Shown piece by piece: positions 12,770-22,878 of a DNA stretch of 64,000 bases. Position numbers and translations under genes: made by a program. A model generated the notes under the pieces. It was not told where the DNA came from and made no database searches. It worked only from the letters and a program-made list of their open reading frames with translations. The stretch lies in the NCBI GenBank assembly GCA_900637675.1, contig LR134389.1, positions 1,240,001 to 1,304,000 on the forward strand. The letters are read 5' to 3'. Positions within the stretch are counted from its first letter, which is position 1, and every line of letters begins with the position of its first letter. Source of the stretch: Streptococcus equi subsp. equi. Lineage in GTDB: Bacteria > Bacillota > Bacilli > Lactobacillales > Streptococcaceae.

Positions 12770-13611
12770 CTAATTTTCATTCTTTATTTTTTCCACCATT
12801 TTTATTCCGTTGTCCAATACTTCTTCAAAAGTTATATCTTTCGCATACAGATTTTTTCTTGAATAAGCTTGCCATCTTTTCAAAAAGGCTTCATTTATTT
12901 TCAATTTTTCCAGTAAGTCTATGATTTTACCTATGTCAAATTCTGTTTTTCTATAACTAAAAGTTTTTCTGCAAGCCTCTCTTAATATCTCTACATTTAC
13001 ATCTTTATCCTTTAATTTATAAATAATATAAAGATCGTAATAATCCTTACTTCTACTATTTAAAAATCCTCTTGCATAAATAGTTTGTATTTTTTCTGCA
13101 AGCATAGTTTCTATCGGATAAGCCTTGATTATTATTTCTTCTTCTCCAAAAGAACTCACATACTTATAATCTATCGGATGAGGTGTAATAACATCTCCTG
13201 TTGCAATGTCAAGTGGTACAATCTGTCTTATATTTTCCATTTTACATAAGATATTTGCACGAAATCCTCCATATTGATCTTCTTCTTTGATTGGCACAAT
13301 GTTTTGCAATTCATAAAAAATATCGTCGAATTCTTCCGGTTTTAAAGTTTCGTTCAGCATTTGAACAATATTTTCTTCTGATAGTTGCATATTTCTCAAA
13401 AGAAAGTCTATATCTACAGTACTTCTTGAATCAATTCCAACTACACTTGATAACAAAAAGCCGCCCTTAAAAATAAATCGTTCACTATATTTGCTTCCTG
13501 CTAATTTTTTTAAAATACTTTCTAAAAATAATATAACATAACAGCATTAAACGAAAGACCGACTTCTTTACTAACTTTATGGCAAAGAGCCGTTAATTTA
13601 GCTTTATTCAT
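12770..13611 (-). pseudogene. abiEii: AbiEii nucleotidyltransferase toxin, single-base frameshift near the N-terminus
   Basis: The main open segment (12770-13456, 228 residues) is the body of an AbiEii/AbiGii-type nucleotidyltransferase toxin: 'STVDIDFLLRN' carries the metal-binding DxD-like motif and 'AEKIQTIYARG' and 'SKDYYDLYIIY' are typical of the family. The true start is ATG 13611, overlapping the abiEi stop (ATGAATAA) with an internal GGAGGTGG site. Between them the frame is lost at 13524-13528, where a run of five A/T pairs replaces the six needed for 'YYFLESILKKLAG'. Restoring one base yields a full-length protein of about 280 residues including the 'FKGGFLLSSV' GS motif. It is either a real mutation, a slippage switch or a sequencing error; the window-wide pattern favours error. 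Confidence 0.85.
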
Positions 13612-14206
13612 AAGCCACCTCCATAACCTCTCTTACTTTATTTTCAATTCCCATTTTCATTGCAATGTCATAGAGGGAATGGATATCTCTTTCTTTATAA
13701 GAGGAATATGATTGAATAAGTTTTACATAAACCTCTATATCCATTTCTTCTTTATGAGCAATAAAATCACAGAGTGTCCTCTCATATGAATATACCTTAA
13801 CTTTATTTCCAAACATTGTAGGTTTTTGGGTTACCCCTAAGTCATAAATTGATTTTTTTACATAATGAACATTGAAACCGTTCGGTTTTTCATTAAATTT
13901 ATATCCGTTATAAACGGTTACATCGATACTCCAAGGAATTTTATCTGTTTGTCCAAGCAGGTAAAGTGCTGTTTCATAAGAAAATATCGCCTTTTTATAC
14001 TGATGTTGAAAGAAATAATACTCATCGTAATCCCCATCTTTCGTTATATAAATTCCTTTTCTTACTTTTGACAATCTCCCATCTTTCAATAGTCGACTGA
14101 GATATATCGTCGGTATATTATTTTCCTTACAGTATGCTGTTGTAATAATTCCACCTGATTGCTTCAAATATTTTTCAATTTTATTTTCATAATTCATCCC
14201 ATCCAC
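13604..14206 (-). CDS. abiEi: AbiEi antitoxin / autorepressor
   Basis: 200 residues (198 from the second methionine). The N-terminal winged-helix part (about 1-60, 'IITTAYCKENNIPTIYLSRL') is followed by 'VRKGIYI' and a C-terminal antitoxin domain with 'SYERTLCDFI', the usual AbiEi layout. AbiEi proteins bind inverted repeats in their own promoter and neutralise the partner toxin in a type IV manner, established for streptococcal AbiE. Here a perfect 15-bp inverted repeat spans the promoter just upstream. The stop codon overlaps the AbiEii start by 8 bases, so translation is coupled. Its presumed role in an ICE is phage abortive infection and element maintenance. Confidence 0.9.
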   Translation of the reverse strand: MDGMNYENKIEKYLKQSGGIITTAYCKENNIPTIYLSRLLKDGRLSKVRKGIYITKDGDYDEYYFFQHQYKKAIFSYETALYLLGQTDKIPWSIDVTVYNGYKFNEKPNGFNVHYVKKSIYDLGVTQKPTMFGNKVKVYSYERTLCDFIAHKEEMDIEVYVKLIQSYSSYKERDIHSLYDIAMKMGIENKVREVMEVAYE

Positions 14207-14213
14207 CCCCTTT

Positions 14214-14260
14214 GTTGCGTTTACACTTGCATTATACCATTTTTTAAGTGTAAACGCAAC
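14214..14260 (-). promoter_or_regulatory. abiE promoter framed by a perfect inverted repeat (AbiEi operator)
   Basis: Identical 15-base arms (GTTGCGTTTACACTT) lie at 14214-14228 and, inverted, at 14246-14260. Between and over them is a minus-strand promoter: -35 TTGCGT (14254-14259), 17-base spacer, -10 TATAAT (14231-14236). One arm covers the -35 and the other the expected start of transcription, so a dimeric AbiEi bound to both would block RNA polymerase. A partial third half-site (GGGTTTACAT) follows at about 14265. Confidence 0.85.
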
Positions 14261-14290
14261 ATCAGGGTTTACATTTCTCTTTTTATAACT

Positions 14291-16174
14291 TTATTCCTCA
14301 TCTTCTTCATCATAAGAGTCGATTGCCATATCATCTATGTTATGCTGTTCTTCTACTGTTTCTTCCAAATCTTCTGTATCGTCCTCTTTTTCATACTCAT
14401 CTTCAAATTCATCATATTCTTCCTCATCTTCATCATAATCATCATCTTCCTACTTTTTCTTGTAGATTTTAAAGTAATATCCTGCTCCAACTACTGCAAG
14501 AACGATGATTCCTAAAAAAATATATGAGCCGCTACCTTTACCTTCTTCCTTTTTCGGCTCTTCTTTTTTACTTCGCTTTCCGGTACCGTTTCTTCCATTT
14601 TTTGATTTCTTCTTGCGGGTTTTCCTTCTTCTCTACCATATTCAGAAGATCATCTTCAGATACTTCAGTCAAAAGCATTACATTTTCACTTTGCTCATCG
14701 TGATTGATGATTAAATGAAATGTCTTTCCGGATTTTGTCTGGAAAGTAATAAATTGTCTTGCATCTGCTGAATACTTATCTGCTTCTTTGTTATCGCTGC
14801 TATCCCCATGATGAATTGGATAATCATTATTCGCATTATCTTTATTTTCTGTAACAGTTCCTCTTGCCTTTGACGGAGCTGAAGCCACACCCTTATTGGT
14901 ATTTACATTGCTACTTGCACCGTCCATTGATGAATCCTGACTACTGTTATTAGCAGGAGCTTTCGGTGTCAGCTTATTGGGATAGCGAACTTCCTTTTCT
15001 TTCTCCTTTGATTCAGTTTTACCTGTATCTTTTGTAGTATTGCCGGAGCTTACTGCATCAGATGAACCTTTACCGGAACTCTGTGGTGTTTGAGAAGAAA
15101 TACCTGAGCTTGTCTTAATCCCTGAAATAGGACTAATCGGTGTAACAGACTGTGATGTTACAGGAGCTTTGTTTGTTTCAGTTGGCTTTTTCTCAAGCTC
15201 TTTCACCTTTTCCGTCAGCTTATCTATTTCCTTTTTCATATCTTCTGATAAGTCTTTATTTCCCTTATCTTTCTTCATTTTTTCTTTCAGACTTTCAATC
15301 TCAGCTTCAAGGTCTTTGATTTTTTCTTTCTGTTTATCGCTTAGTTTGTCTTTATCCCTGATTTCACCATTTAATTTATCAAGTTTATCCTGAAGCTCTT
15401 TTGCCTCTTTTTCCATTTTGGAAATATCATCTTTAGAAAGCTCTGTCTGTGTTCCCTTATCTTCTGTTTTTTTATCTTCCGTCTCAGTGCTTTCGTCCTG
15501 TTTTGGCTTTTCCTCTTCTGTCTGAATTTCTTTATCCTTAACTGTAATTTTTTCTACTTTACGGATAATCTCATCTGTACCGTCTCCCTTTACTTTATAG
15601 AACAAAAATTCGTCAATAAATTTCATATTATCCTCTAACATTGGTAGGTCCCCACTGTCAAGAACTTGCCCGGTTTCTACTTCAATTATTTCTTCCTTAT
15701 ATACACTCTCATCCTTAAATATATATTTTATCTTAACCTCCACTTTAGTTTGAGCTAAAACTTCTGTGGGACTAATCAGTGTCGGGATTAAACTACCTTG
15801 TGCAAAAACAATCTGGTGATTGAAAAGCATTGTTCCAAGTAAAGCAAGTATCAAAAAGATTACTCCGGACAATGTTATCGCCATTTTTTTATTCTTCCAT
15901 TTGATTTCATGATTTTCCTCCATATTATTATGATTTTCTGTATTTCTCATTTCCTGTAACTTCATTTTTTCTTGTTTTTCCTCTTTTTTATAACGTCTCA
16001 TCATTTCTAAAAAATCGTCAATAGAAATGTCAATACTTCGGTATTCCTTTAAAACCTCAATATTTTCCATCTCTTCCTGTTCTTCTTTTAACATCTCCTG
16101 TTTTAACTGGAGTTCTTCTATTTTTTCTGAATATCTTTTTGCTTTTCTATATTTTTTCTATATTTTTTATTCAA
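14291..16174 (-). CDS. DUF4315-DUF4366 type ICE membrane protein, broken by three frameshifts
   Basis: The longest open piece is 14568-16094 (508 residues). Upstream, a start at TTG 16174 has an excellent AAGGAGGG site, but the frame is lost at an A/T run of six (16152-16157). The restored N-terminus looks like a DUF4315 helical hairpin. It is followed by a membrane segment ('MAITLSGVIFLILALLGTML'), a domain with 'VKIKYIFKDESVY', a long Lys/Glu coiled coil, a Ser/Pro/Thr-rich linker and the DUF4366 core 'TFQTKSGKTFHLIINHDE'. Two more lost bases (runs at 14598-14603 and 14564-14569) hide a second membrane segment ('YIFLGIIVLAVVGAGYYF') and then a very acidic tail behind an in-frame TAG (14450-14452). 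Such proteins belong to the mating-pore block. Fusion of DUF4315 with DUF4366 in one frame is unusual; they are normally adjacent genes. Confidence 0.75.
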
Positions 16175-16186
16175 AATATTCCCTCC

Positions 16187-18472
16187 TTATTTTTGTACTG
16201 ATGGTGGAAATCCAAAACCTACAGGGTGATGTTTGCAAAATGTTGCAATCCAATCATCTAGGGTAGTTACTCTTATGTGTCCGATATTATCCATTACTTT
16301 TCCATCTCCGATATAAATACCTACATGACCATAGGTAACACCTAAACTGCTACCACTACTGCTACTTTCAACTGCAACAAGCATTCCAACCTTTAACTTT
16401 GACCTATCAGAAGTAAAAGTATAATTTCGATACATATCACAAGCATTTCCTCCAATAAATCCAAGTCCTGCATTTTGATAGACCTGTGATACCCACATGG
16501 CACACCAACCTGCTCCTGGAGATGGTGTAATATAAGCGGCATTCACTATTTTCTTTTGCACTTCACTTGATGCTTCATACTCTTTACCACCACCAATTCC
16601 ACCATTTGAATTTATAAGGTCAATATTTCCAAATACTTCTCCCATATTTCCTTGTGTCAAAAATAAAGTTTCATAGTGTGCCAAATTATTAGGATAACGC
16701 TTAAATGCTTCTCTAATAATTCCGTCCATCTCTCTTTTTTCTAAGGTTACAATGAGTTTCCTATACTCATACGGCTCTTCATGACTTTCAGTATGTTCAT
16801 TGCCATCAGCATCCGTATAGCTGGATGTAACAGTTCTATATCTGATTTCAATCTCTTCTTTATAAGTCAGCGTATACATTTTTTGAAACAGATGTTTTAG
16901 TTCACTTTCTACTTCAGAAATATTCTTTACAATTCCATAACGGGCTGTGATATATGACAAGAGTTCATGAACATTATGACCAATTTTCTCTTTTCCTTTG
17001 ATAATATATTCATCATAGCCCGGATGATTTTCCTCCACACTGTCCATTTCTTCTTGCAAAGCCTGTTCCAAAGATGAAAACCTCTGATTGATTTCTTTTA
17101 AGGTGTCTTCTGATGATAAGTAGGTGGTTGAAACAGTATTACTTACCATTCCCGTTCCCATATTCATCATCATGCTCCCAGCCTGAAATAACATAAAAAA
17201 TATTCCTACCGCTAAAAGTGATAGAAATATTATCTTTTTCCCTCTGCCCTTTACAAATTCGCCAAATCTTTTACTGCCCTCTATAAAGGATTTTTTATTC
17301 TGTTTTTCACACTATCTTTATACTTCTTTTGAATCTGATTTTTATATTGCCTTCTCTTAAAGAATTGTCTGAGCCTTGAGGTATTTTGGTAATCCACGCT
17401 TTTTTTCATCTCTTCCATATTCTTTTGAAAAAAGAGTTTCTTCTCCTGTTTATCAATGCTTTTACCTAATTTTGTTATCTTTTTTGCCTTTTTAAATTTT
17501 TCTTTTTTCCATGATAATATATTTTCCTTGAAATATTTTCGACCTGATCTGTAACCTTATAAGCAGTACCTACTCCGGCATTGTCCTCTTTTCCACTTTC
17601 CAAATACCTCTTTGCCATACCCGTTGCTATTACTGCACTTTTAGCACTTTGACTTTTCCCGTCAATTCCCTTATTTTTCAGTTTTTGCTCTTGTCTTTGC
17701 TTTTTCTGCTGTAACTTGGATATTTTCTTTTCCTTATTTTCAAATTTTCCTTTTCTTTTTCGTGATGAATTTTTATCGGTAGTTTTTCTTTTATTATTTA
17801 CGTCCTGAAATAAATTATTTTTCGTATCCTTATTTCTTGTGAACTCTTCATCATCAAAGTTGCTCCTCACATATTTCTTCTGGTTTTCTGATTTCATTCT
17901 TTCCTTAGAAAATGTGTCTTTTACATAATTTTTATACCTCTTATTCTTAGATTTTGGATTTTTTACATAGTCATTATAATTTTTTCCTTTATCATTTTGG
18001 TTATTATCATACTTTTCATCATCTGTAAGAGTTCGATATGATACTTTGCTATCCCTAAAATCCACATCATACCTGTCTATTACACCATCATTATCCATAT
18101 CTTTTGATAAAGGATCGTAGACTTCCTTTTCTCCCTTTTGAAATTTATTTATCTGCTTTTGCATCTTTTTTTATGTTTTTCAGCTTGAAAGGAAGACCTA
18201 TTTTGATTTATATTTCCCGTATCCGACAAGCAATAAGAAGATATAGTTCTATCCGAATAATTATTTATATGTCTATTATCCAAATGATTGGATAACTTCT
18301 TTTCAGATAAAAATTGTTTCTTATCGTAAGTTTCGTCTTTCAGCAAGGTTTCATTCTGATTTTTTGAGGATCCTGTTTCATAATTATCTTGAGTTTGAGA
18401 TTGTAAAGACTGTATTTCTTGATTTAAGAGTTTTTCTCTATTCTTTTTGTACCTCTTGTTTTTGTTCTTCAT
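16187..18472 (-). CDS. CD1108-like transfer protein with CHAP (C40) peptidoglycan hydrolase domain, broken by three frameshifts
   Basis: Open pieces at 18149-18472, 17475-18164 and 16187-17194 join into one protein of about 762 residues if one base is added to each of three A/T runs: 18166-18172, 17522-17525 and 17291-17296. The N-terminal half is hydrophilic and basic, with 'DPLSKDMDNDGVIDRYDVDF', an EF-hand-like Asp motif typical of this mobile-element family. A membrane segment ('IIFLSLLAVGIFFMLF') leads to an extracellular part ending in a CHAP domain with catalytic-type 'GAGWCAMWVSQVY' (Cys) and 'YGHVGIYIGDG' (His). The role is local opening of the cell wall for the conjugation channel. 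The stop overlaps the ribosome site of the DUF4315 start. Confidence 0.82.
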
Positions 18473-19461
18473 TAAATTTTTTCACCTCCTCACTGATTCT
18501 ATTCTTTGCAAGATTTACATACTCCTCATTTAATTCAATTCCAATGTACTTTCTGTTATGACGAAGTGCCACAAATCCGACCGTTCCACTTCCAATGAAA
18601 GGATCAAGTACAATTTCATTTTTAGGACAACCTGCAATCATACAAATCTCAACAAGTTTCGGTGGAAATGTTGCATAATGATTGCCTCTAAAAGATGTGG
18701 TATTGATAGTCCAAATATCTCTTTTATTACGAAACTGCGGGACATTATCGCCCTTATATTCTCCATATTTTCTTGCTTCATTGATTTTTTGCAACTTTGC
18801 TCCGGAATTTTCTTTCAGATATTTATTATCCGATTTTCTTCCTCTTACATATCTTTTTTACTGACTTCTTTCATCGGCTCTACCATAGCATCATAGTCAT
18901 AATAGTATTTTGGTGATTTCGTAAGTAAAAAAATATGTTCATAGGAACGAGTAGGTCTATCTCTACACGCCTCCGGCATAGCATTTTCCTTATGCCAGAT
19001 AATATCAGAACGCAGATACCAACCATCCTCTCTTAGAAGTAACGCTAATCTCCAAGGTATTCCCATTAAATCTTTTGACTTGTACCCTGAGATATTTTCT
19101 GTAGCTAAAGCGTTACTTCCATTTCTTGCCTTTGGATATTTAGGATCAATGTATTGTCCCTTTCCACCTCCTGAATCAGCATAAGAATCTCCAATTACGA
19201 TAAAGCAAGTACCTTCTTTTTTAAAGCTCTTCTTACTTCACGAAATACCTGTAACAATCTATCCAAGTATTCTTCTACTGTAGATTCTCTTCCTATCTGA
19301 CCTTCTTTATGATAGTTTCTGAGCCTGTAGTATGGGGGAGATGTAATGCAGCAGCTTATACTTTCGTCTGGAATTTTTCTTAAAGTTTCAAGTGCATCCG
19401 AACAAATAATTTTATTTGTATTTTCTTTGATGAATTCCTCTTTACTTCTGCTCACACTCAT
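18438..19461 (-). CDS. Site-specific DNA methyltransferase (TSPPY type), broken by two frameshifts
   Basis: Three open pieces (19195-19470, 18845-19066, 18438-18794) form one protein of about 340 residues when one base is restored at each of two A/T runs of six: 19217-19222 and 18854-18859. Motif IV 'CCITSPPYYRLRNY' is near residue 35 and the SAM motif 'DPFIGSGTVGFVALRHNRKY' near the C-terminus, the permuted order of beta-class N4-cytosine/N6-adenine methyltransferases. ATG 19461 is the likely start; a GTG at 19470 is also in frame. There is no restriction partner nearby, so it is probably an orphan ICE methylase for evading host restriction. The last 35 bases overlap the CHAP gene. Confidence 0.85.
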
Positions 19462-19503
19462 CCTATTCACCTGCCTTTTTTACTTCTTCAGGTTTGGTTG
19501 TGA

Positions 19504-21939
19504 TTAGTGAATATAGTTTTGTATTTTTGGAAACTGATCGATAAAAGGAACAATCGTATTTCCATAAAAGATAAGTCCTTCTCCTTCCCCCGAATTTGTT
19601 ACATAAGAAAGCTGATGCTTGGAGATATTGAGCTTCTTGGCTAAAATATCCCTATCTGTTCCTGCTTGATTAAGCATTAAAATAAAATCCGTATTATCAA
19701 AAATATTTTCAATCTCCGGGCTTGCAAGAAGGTCTTTGATATTTTGAGTAAGTCCTGTTGGCATACCACCCCATTTTCTGAAACGCTTCCAGATTTCAAT
19801 CGAATAATTGGCTGTTTGCGGTTCTTTCAACAAAAGATGAAATTCATCAACATAATATCTGGTTGCTTTTTTACTTGCTCTGTTAATTGTAACTCTATTC
19901 CAAACTTGATCCTGCACAACTAACATTCCTATCTTTTTAAGCTGTTTTCCCAGTTCTTTGATGTCATAGCAAACCACTCTGTTATTTGTATCTACATTCG
20001 TTCTATGATTAAATACATTAAGACTTCCTTTTACATAGATCTCCATTTCTACTGCAAGCTTTTTTCCTACTATTTCTTCCTGTTTTTGAAGAAGATTATA
20101 TAAATCCTCTAAAATTGGCATATTTTCCGGCACAGGATTTTCAAAGTAGGTTTTATATAAAATTGGTAAACAACGGTCTATAACAGAAATTTCTTCTGCA
20201 CTTAATTTCTTTTCTCCAACCACCAATTCAAATAGGGACAAAATAAAGTCGGATTTTAAAGACAAAGGATTATCTTCATCCGCATAGTCAATATTGATGT
20301 CCAGTGGATTGACATAGTCTTTTGAAATCGGAGAAATTCTGATAACTTGTCCTTTTAGTGCCTCTACAAGCGGAGAATATTCCGCTTCCGGATCTGCAAT
20401 GATAATATCATCATCTGTAATCAAAAACGCATTAGTAATCTCTCTTTTGGCTGCAAAGGACTTTCCAGAACCCGGTGTTCCTAAGATTAGACCATTTGGG
20501 TTCTTTAATTTCTTCCTGTCCGCCATAATAATATTTCTGCTTAGTGCATTTAGTCCGTAATATAGGCTTTCTCCCTTGATAAAGAGTTCTTCTGTTGTAA
20601 ATGGTATAAAAATAGCTGCTGCACTTGTGGTAAGTCCTCGTTCTATCTCCACTTCATTTATCCCAAGTGGAAGGCTTGCAACAAGCCCTTGTTCTTGTCT
20701 ATAATTTAGGTTTTTCAAACTACAATTATGTCTATTTGCAATGGACTTTAAGGTAAATACCGTATTATCGAGTTTCCCCTTACTTTTACTCGTGTTCATA
20801 AATAAAATTGTTATGAGAAACATCTTTTCATCATGGTTTTGTAGTTCTGATAGCAAGTTCTTTGCCTCTGCACCATAAGTTACAAGGTCGCTTGGCAAGA
20901 TATCCATATCATATCCCGCACGAATAGCTTTTTTGTTTTCCTCAAGCTTCATCTTATCCAAATCCGTTATTTTTCTTTTTACATGTTTAATAGCTTCCAT
21001 CTGGTCGATTGCTCTGATATGAAAAGTAACAATCATATTTTCTTCCAATGCCAAAAACTCTGATAACATCTCATCTTTAATATCTGATGCTAAAAGCTGT
21101 AAAAAATTTACTTCCGCAAAGACTTCTCCTGTCTTAAAATACGTCGGCTTGGAAAAGTTAAAAGACGGAGGTACAATGTATTCCTTAGTCGTCAGTCCGC
21201 TGTATTTCAAATCCTCAAAGGAAAAAACAAGTTTATCATTTGGATTTAAAATGTCATGAATTGTTTTAAGTCTTTCCTCTCCATCTAACACATAGGCTTT
21301 CACTCCCATCTGCTTAAAGTTGTTTAATACATCCATTTCCATTCGCTCTAATCTACTTTTTGCCTGCTTTAAGTCCTCCGCCTCTATGGTAAAGGTAATG
21401 TACATACTCTTTGATAATCCATTATTCCCTTTGCTGCTTTGATTTAAGAGCATTTGTCTATATTCGTTTCTAATTTCATTAAAATCATCTATATTTTCCT
21501 TAATATCAATCAGTTTATTGATTTCTTCATTTTCTCCGATACTGTTGATATAGCTGAACTCCACTTCCACAGATGAGTCAAAGAAATTTAGAAAAGAAGA
21601 AAATTCCGAAAATATTCCCTCTTGGTCTATTTCTTCCATTAAGCGATAGTTAATGTCCAAAAATCGAATGGTTTTATTAAACTTATTCTTTTCAATTTGA
21701 CAAATCCCGTCTTTTAACATTCGCTTATATGGAATGGTATCCTGTACGGTTTCTTTTTTCTCCTCTTTCATAAAAAAAGGAAACCACCCATTCTTCTTCG
21801 ATGATTTCCCTTTTGTTTTAGACTTTGTTTTTTTCTTTCCTGTTTTTTTAAGTTCGGATAGCTCCTTTCTATTTTTCCTAAGCTCCAACTCATCCTTTTT
21901 AATTCGTTGTTCCTGTTTTTTTCTTTTGTCTTTGTTCAA
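19504..21939 (-). CDS. VirB4-family conjugation ATPase
   Basis: 811 residues. A lysine-rich N-terminus is followed by a VirB4/TraC N-terminal domain and an ATPase domain with Walker A 'GTPGSGKSF' near residue 486 and Walker B 'YYVDEFHLLL' near 696. This is the motor of the type IV secretion channel. The start overlaps the end of the PrgI gene by about 40 bases. The final codons look shifted: adding one base to the short run 19517-19520 replaces the last three residues by 'LYSLITTKPEEVKKAGE' and moves the stop to 19463, next to the methyltransferase start. The ATPase core is unaffected. Confidence 0.93.
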   Translation of the reverse strand: MNKDKRKKQEQRIKKDELELRKNRKELSELKKTGKKKTKSKTKGKSSKKNGWFPFFMKEEKKETVQDTIPYKRMLKDGICQIEKNKFNKTIRFLDINYRLMEEIDQEGIFSEFSSFLNFFDSSVEVEFSYINSIGENEEINKLIDIKENIDDFNEIRNEYRQMLLNQSSKGNNGLSKSMYITFTIEAEDLKQAKSRLERMEMDVLNNFKQMGVKAYVLDGEERLKTIHDILNPNDKLVFSFEDLKYSGLTTKEYIVPPSFNFSKPTYFKTGEVFAEVNFLQLLASDIKDEMLSEFLALEENMIVTFHIRAIDQMEAIKHVKRKITDLDKMKLEENKKAIRAGYDMDILPSDLVTYGAEAKNLLSELQNHDEKMFLITILFMNTSKSKGKLDNTVFTLKSIANRHNCSLKNLNYRQEQGLVASLPLGINEVEIERGLTTSAAAIFIPFTTEELFIKGESLYYGLNALSRNIIMADRKKLKNPNGLILGTPGSGKSFAAKREITNAFLITDDDIIIADPEAEYSPLVEALKGQVIRISPISKDYVNPLDINIDYADEDNPLSLKSDFILSLFELVVGEKKLSAEEISVIDRCLPILYKTYFENPVPENMPILEDLYNLLQKQEEIVGKKLAVEMEIYVKGSLNVFNHRTNVDTNNRVVCYDIKELGKQLKKIGMLVVQDQVWNRVTINRASKKATRYYVDEFHLLLKEPQTANYSIEIWKRFRKWGGMPTGLTQNIKDLLASPEIENIFDNTDFILMLNQAGTDRDILAKKLNISKHQLSYVTNSGEGEGLIFYGNTIVPFIDQFPKIQNYIH

Positions 21940-22309
21940 CTTTTTTCCTCCTTCCGCTTGCCTTATTTTTATTTCCTATATCTTGCTTTTTTGCTCTCTC
22001 TGTATGATAAATGCTCCTCGCTTTATATAGCCTGATCTTTTTACTTTTATGAAACCTGAGGATATATGCTAAATGTTTTTCAAAAGGTAAATTGTCCTTT
22101 TCATAAAGCGTTACAAAAAGAACAGGTAGAACTACTATACTCATTATAATCATGGAAATATCTGTACTAAGAAAATTTTTACACAGCATATATACAGGAA
22201 AACCGATAAGCCCTGCTATGCTAAAACCTATAAGCTGCCTTTTTGTCATATTCAGGGCTACCTTGGTTTTTACTTTTGTAAGGTCTTTTGGTATCTTTAC
22301 ATAAGCCAT
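21899..22309 (-). CDS. PrgI-family conjugation membrane protein (VirB3-like)
   Basis: 136 residues. The N-terminal 'YVKIPKDLTKVKTKVALNMT' and the two closely spaced membrane segments that follow ('LIGFSIAGLIGFPVYML', 'MIIMSIVVLPVLFVTLY') are typical of PrgI/VirB3-like proteins. They sit directly upstream of VirB4 in Gram-positive type IV systems. The C-terminal 40 residues are strongly basic and presumably cytoplasmic. The ATG is 3 bases after the stop of the preceding reading frame and the 3' end overlaps virB4, so the block is translationally coupled. Confidence 0.88.
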   Translation of the reverse strand: MAYVKIPKDLTKVKTKVALNMTKRQLIGFSIAGLIGFPVYMLCKNFLSTDISMIIMSIVVLPVLFVTLYEKDNLPFEKHLAYILRFHKSKKIRLYKARSIYHTERAKKQDIGNKNKASGRRKKVEQRQKKKTGTTN

Positions 22310-22437
22310 AGCCTAACCTCTATTCTTTTTGCCGGTAATTTCTTCTCTTAAATCGGATAACTTTTCCATGTGCTCCCAAAGTGAGATAATTTCTTCTTTA
22401 CAGTTTTCCAGTTCTTCAACCAATGCTTTTACTTCAC

Positions 22438-22806
22438 CTATTCTATCAATATCTCTTTTACCAAATTTAAGGTTTCACTCATTGAAATTACTTCTTTTAG
22501 AAGAAGATCCATTACCTTTACCGATAAATCTCTAAACTCTTCTTGCTTTTCGTTCTCCGTCTTTGATTCATCTACTAAAAAATCTATTTCTCCTTTTACT
22601 GTATCATCTTTATCATTTTCTGTAGCAAATTTATCGTTGACACAAGAATCTTCTTCTATTTCATCAAAATCAAAGTCAAAATCATCTTCTTCAAGATCGG
22701 ATAATTTTTTCGTTTTCTTTTTTAATAGCACTGTAATAATTGTCCCGATAGAAAGGGCTGAGCCTGCTCCTATCAAAATCCTTGTTTTTTTATTTATTTT
22801 ATTCAT
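22438..22806 (-). CDS. Small membrane-anchored acidic protein of the transfer block
   Basis: ATG 22806 (GGAGG nearby) gives 122 residues. An N-terminal membrane segment ('ILIGAGSALSIGTIITVLL') is followed by a short Lys cluster and a very acidic region (about residues 38-100), then an amphipathic C-terminal helix. I do not recognise a family. Downstream to TAG 22313 an adjacent frame ('KRDIDRIGEVKALVEELENC') is open, coding-like and has no start codon of its own. The natural protein is therefore probably about 40 residues longer, the frame being lost near 22450-22460 by one base. Confidence 0.6.
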   Translation of the reverse strand: MNKINKKTRILIGAGSALSIGTIITVLLKKKTKKLSDLEEDDFDFDFDEIEEDSCVNDKFATENDKDDTVKGEIDFLVDESKTENEKQEEFRDLSVKVMDLLLKEVISMSETLNLVKEILIE

Positions 22807-22878
22807 TCTTACCTCCAATAATTATATTTTTTGTTCTGATTATTTCATCAACTTTTGCTCATTTTGAACTAAAGTCCT

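Noticed and set aside
17510..17530. A TA-dinucleotide duplication as the cause of the frame loss in the CHAP gene
   Set aside because: Careful frame counting shows that one base is missing, not two extra; adding one A to the neighbouring A run restores the frame.
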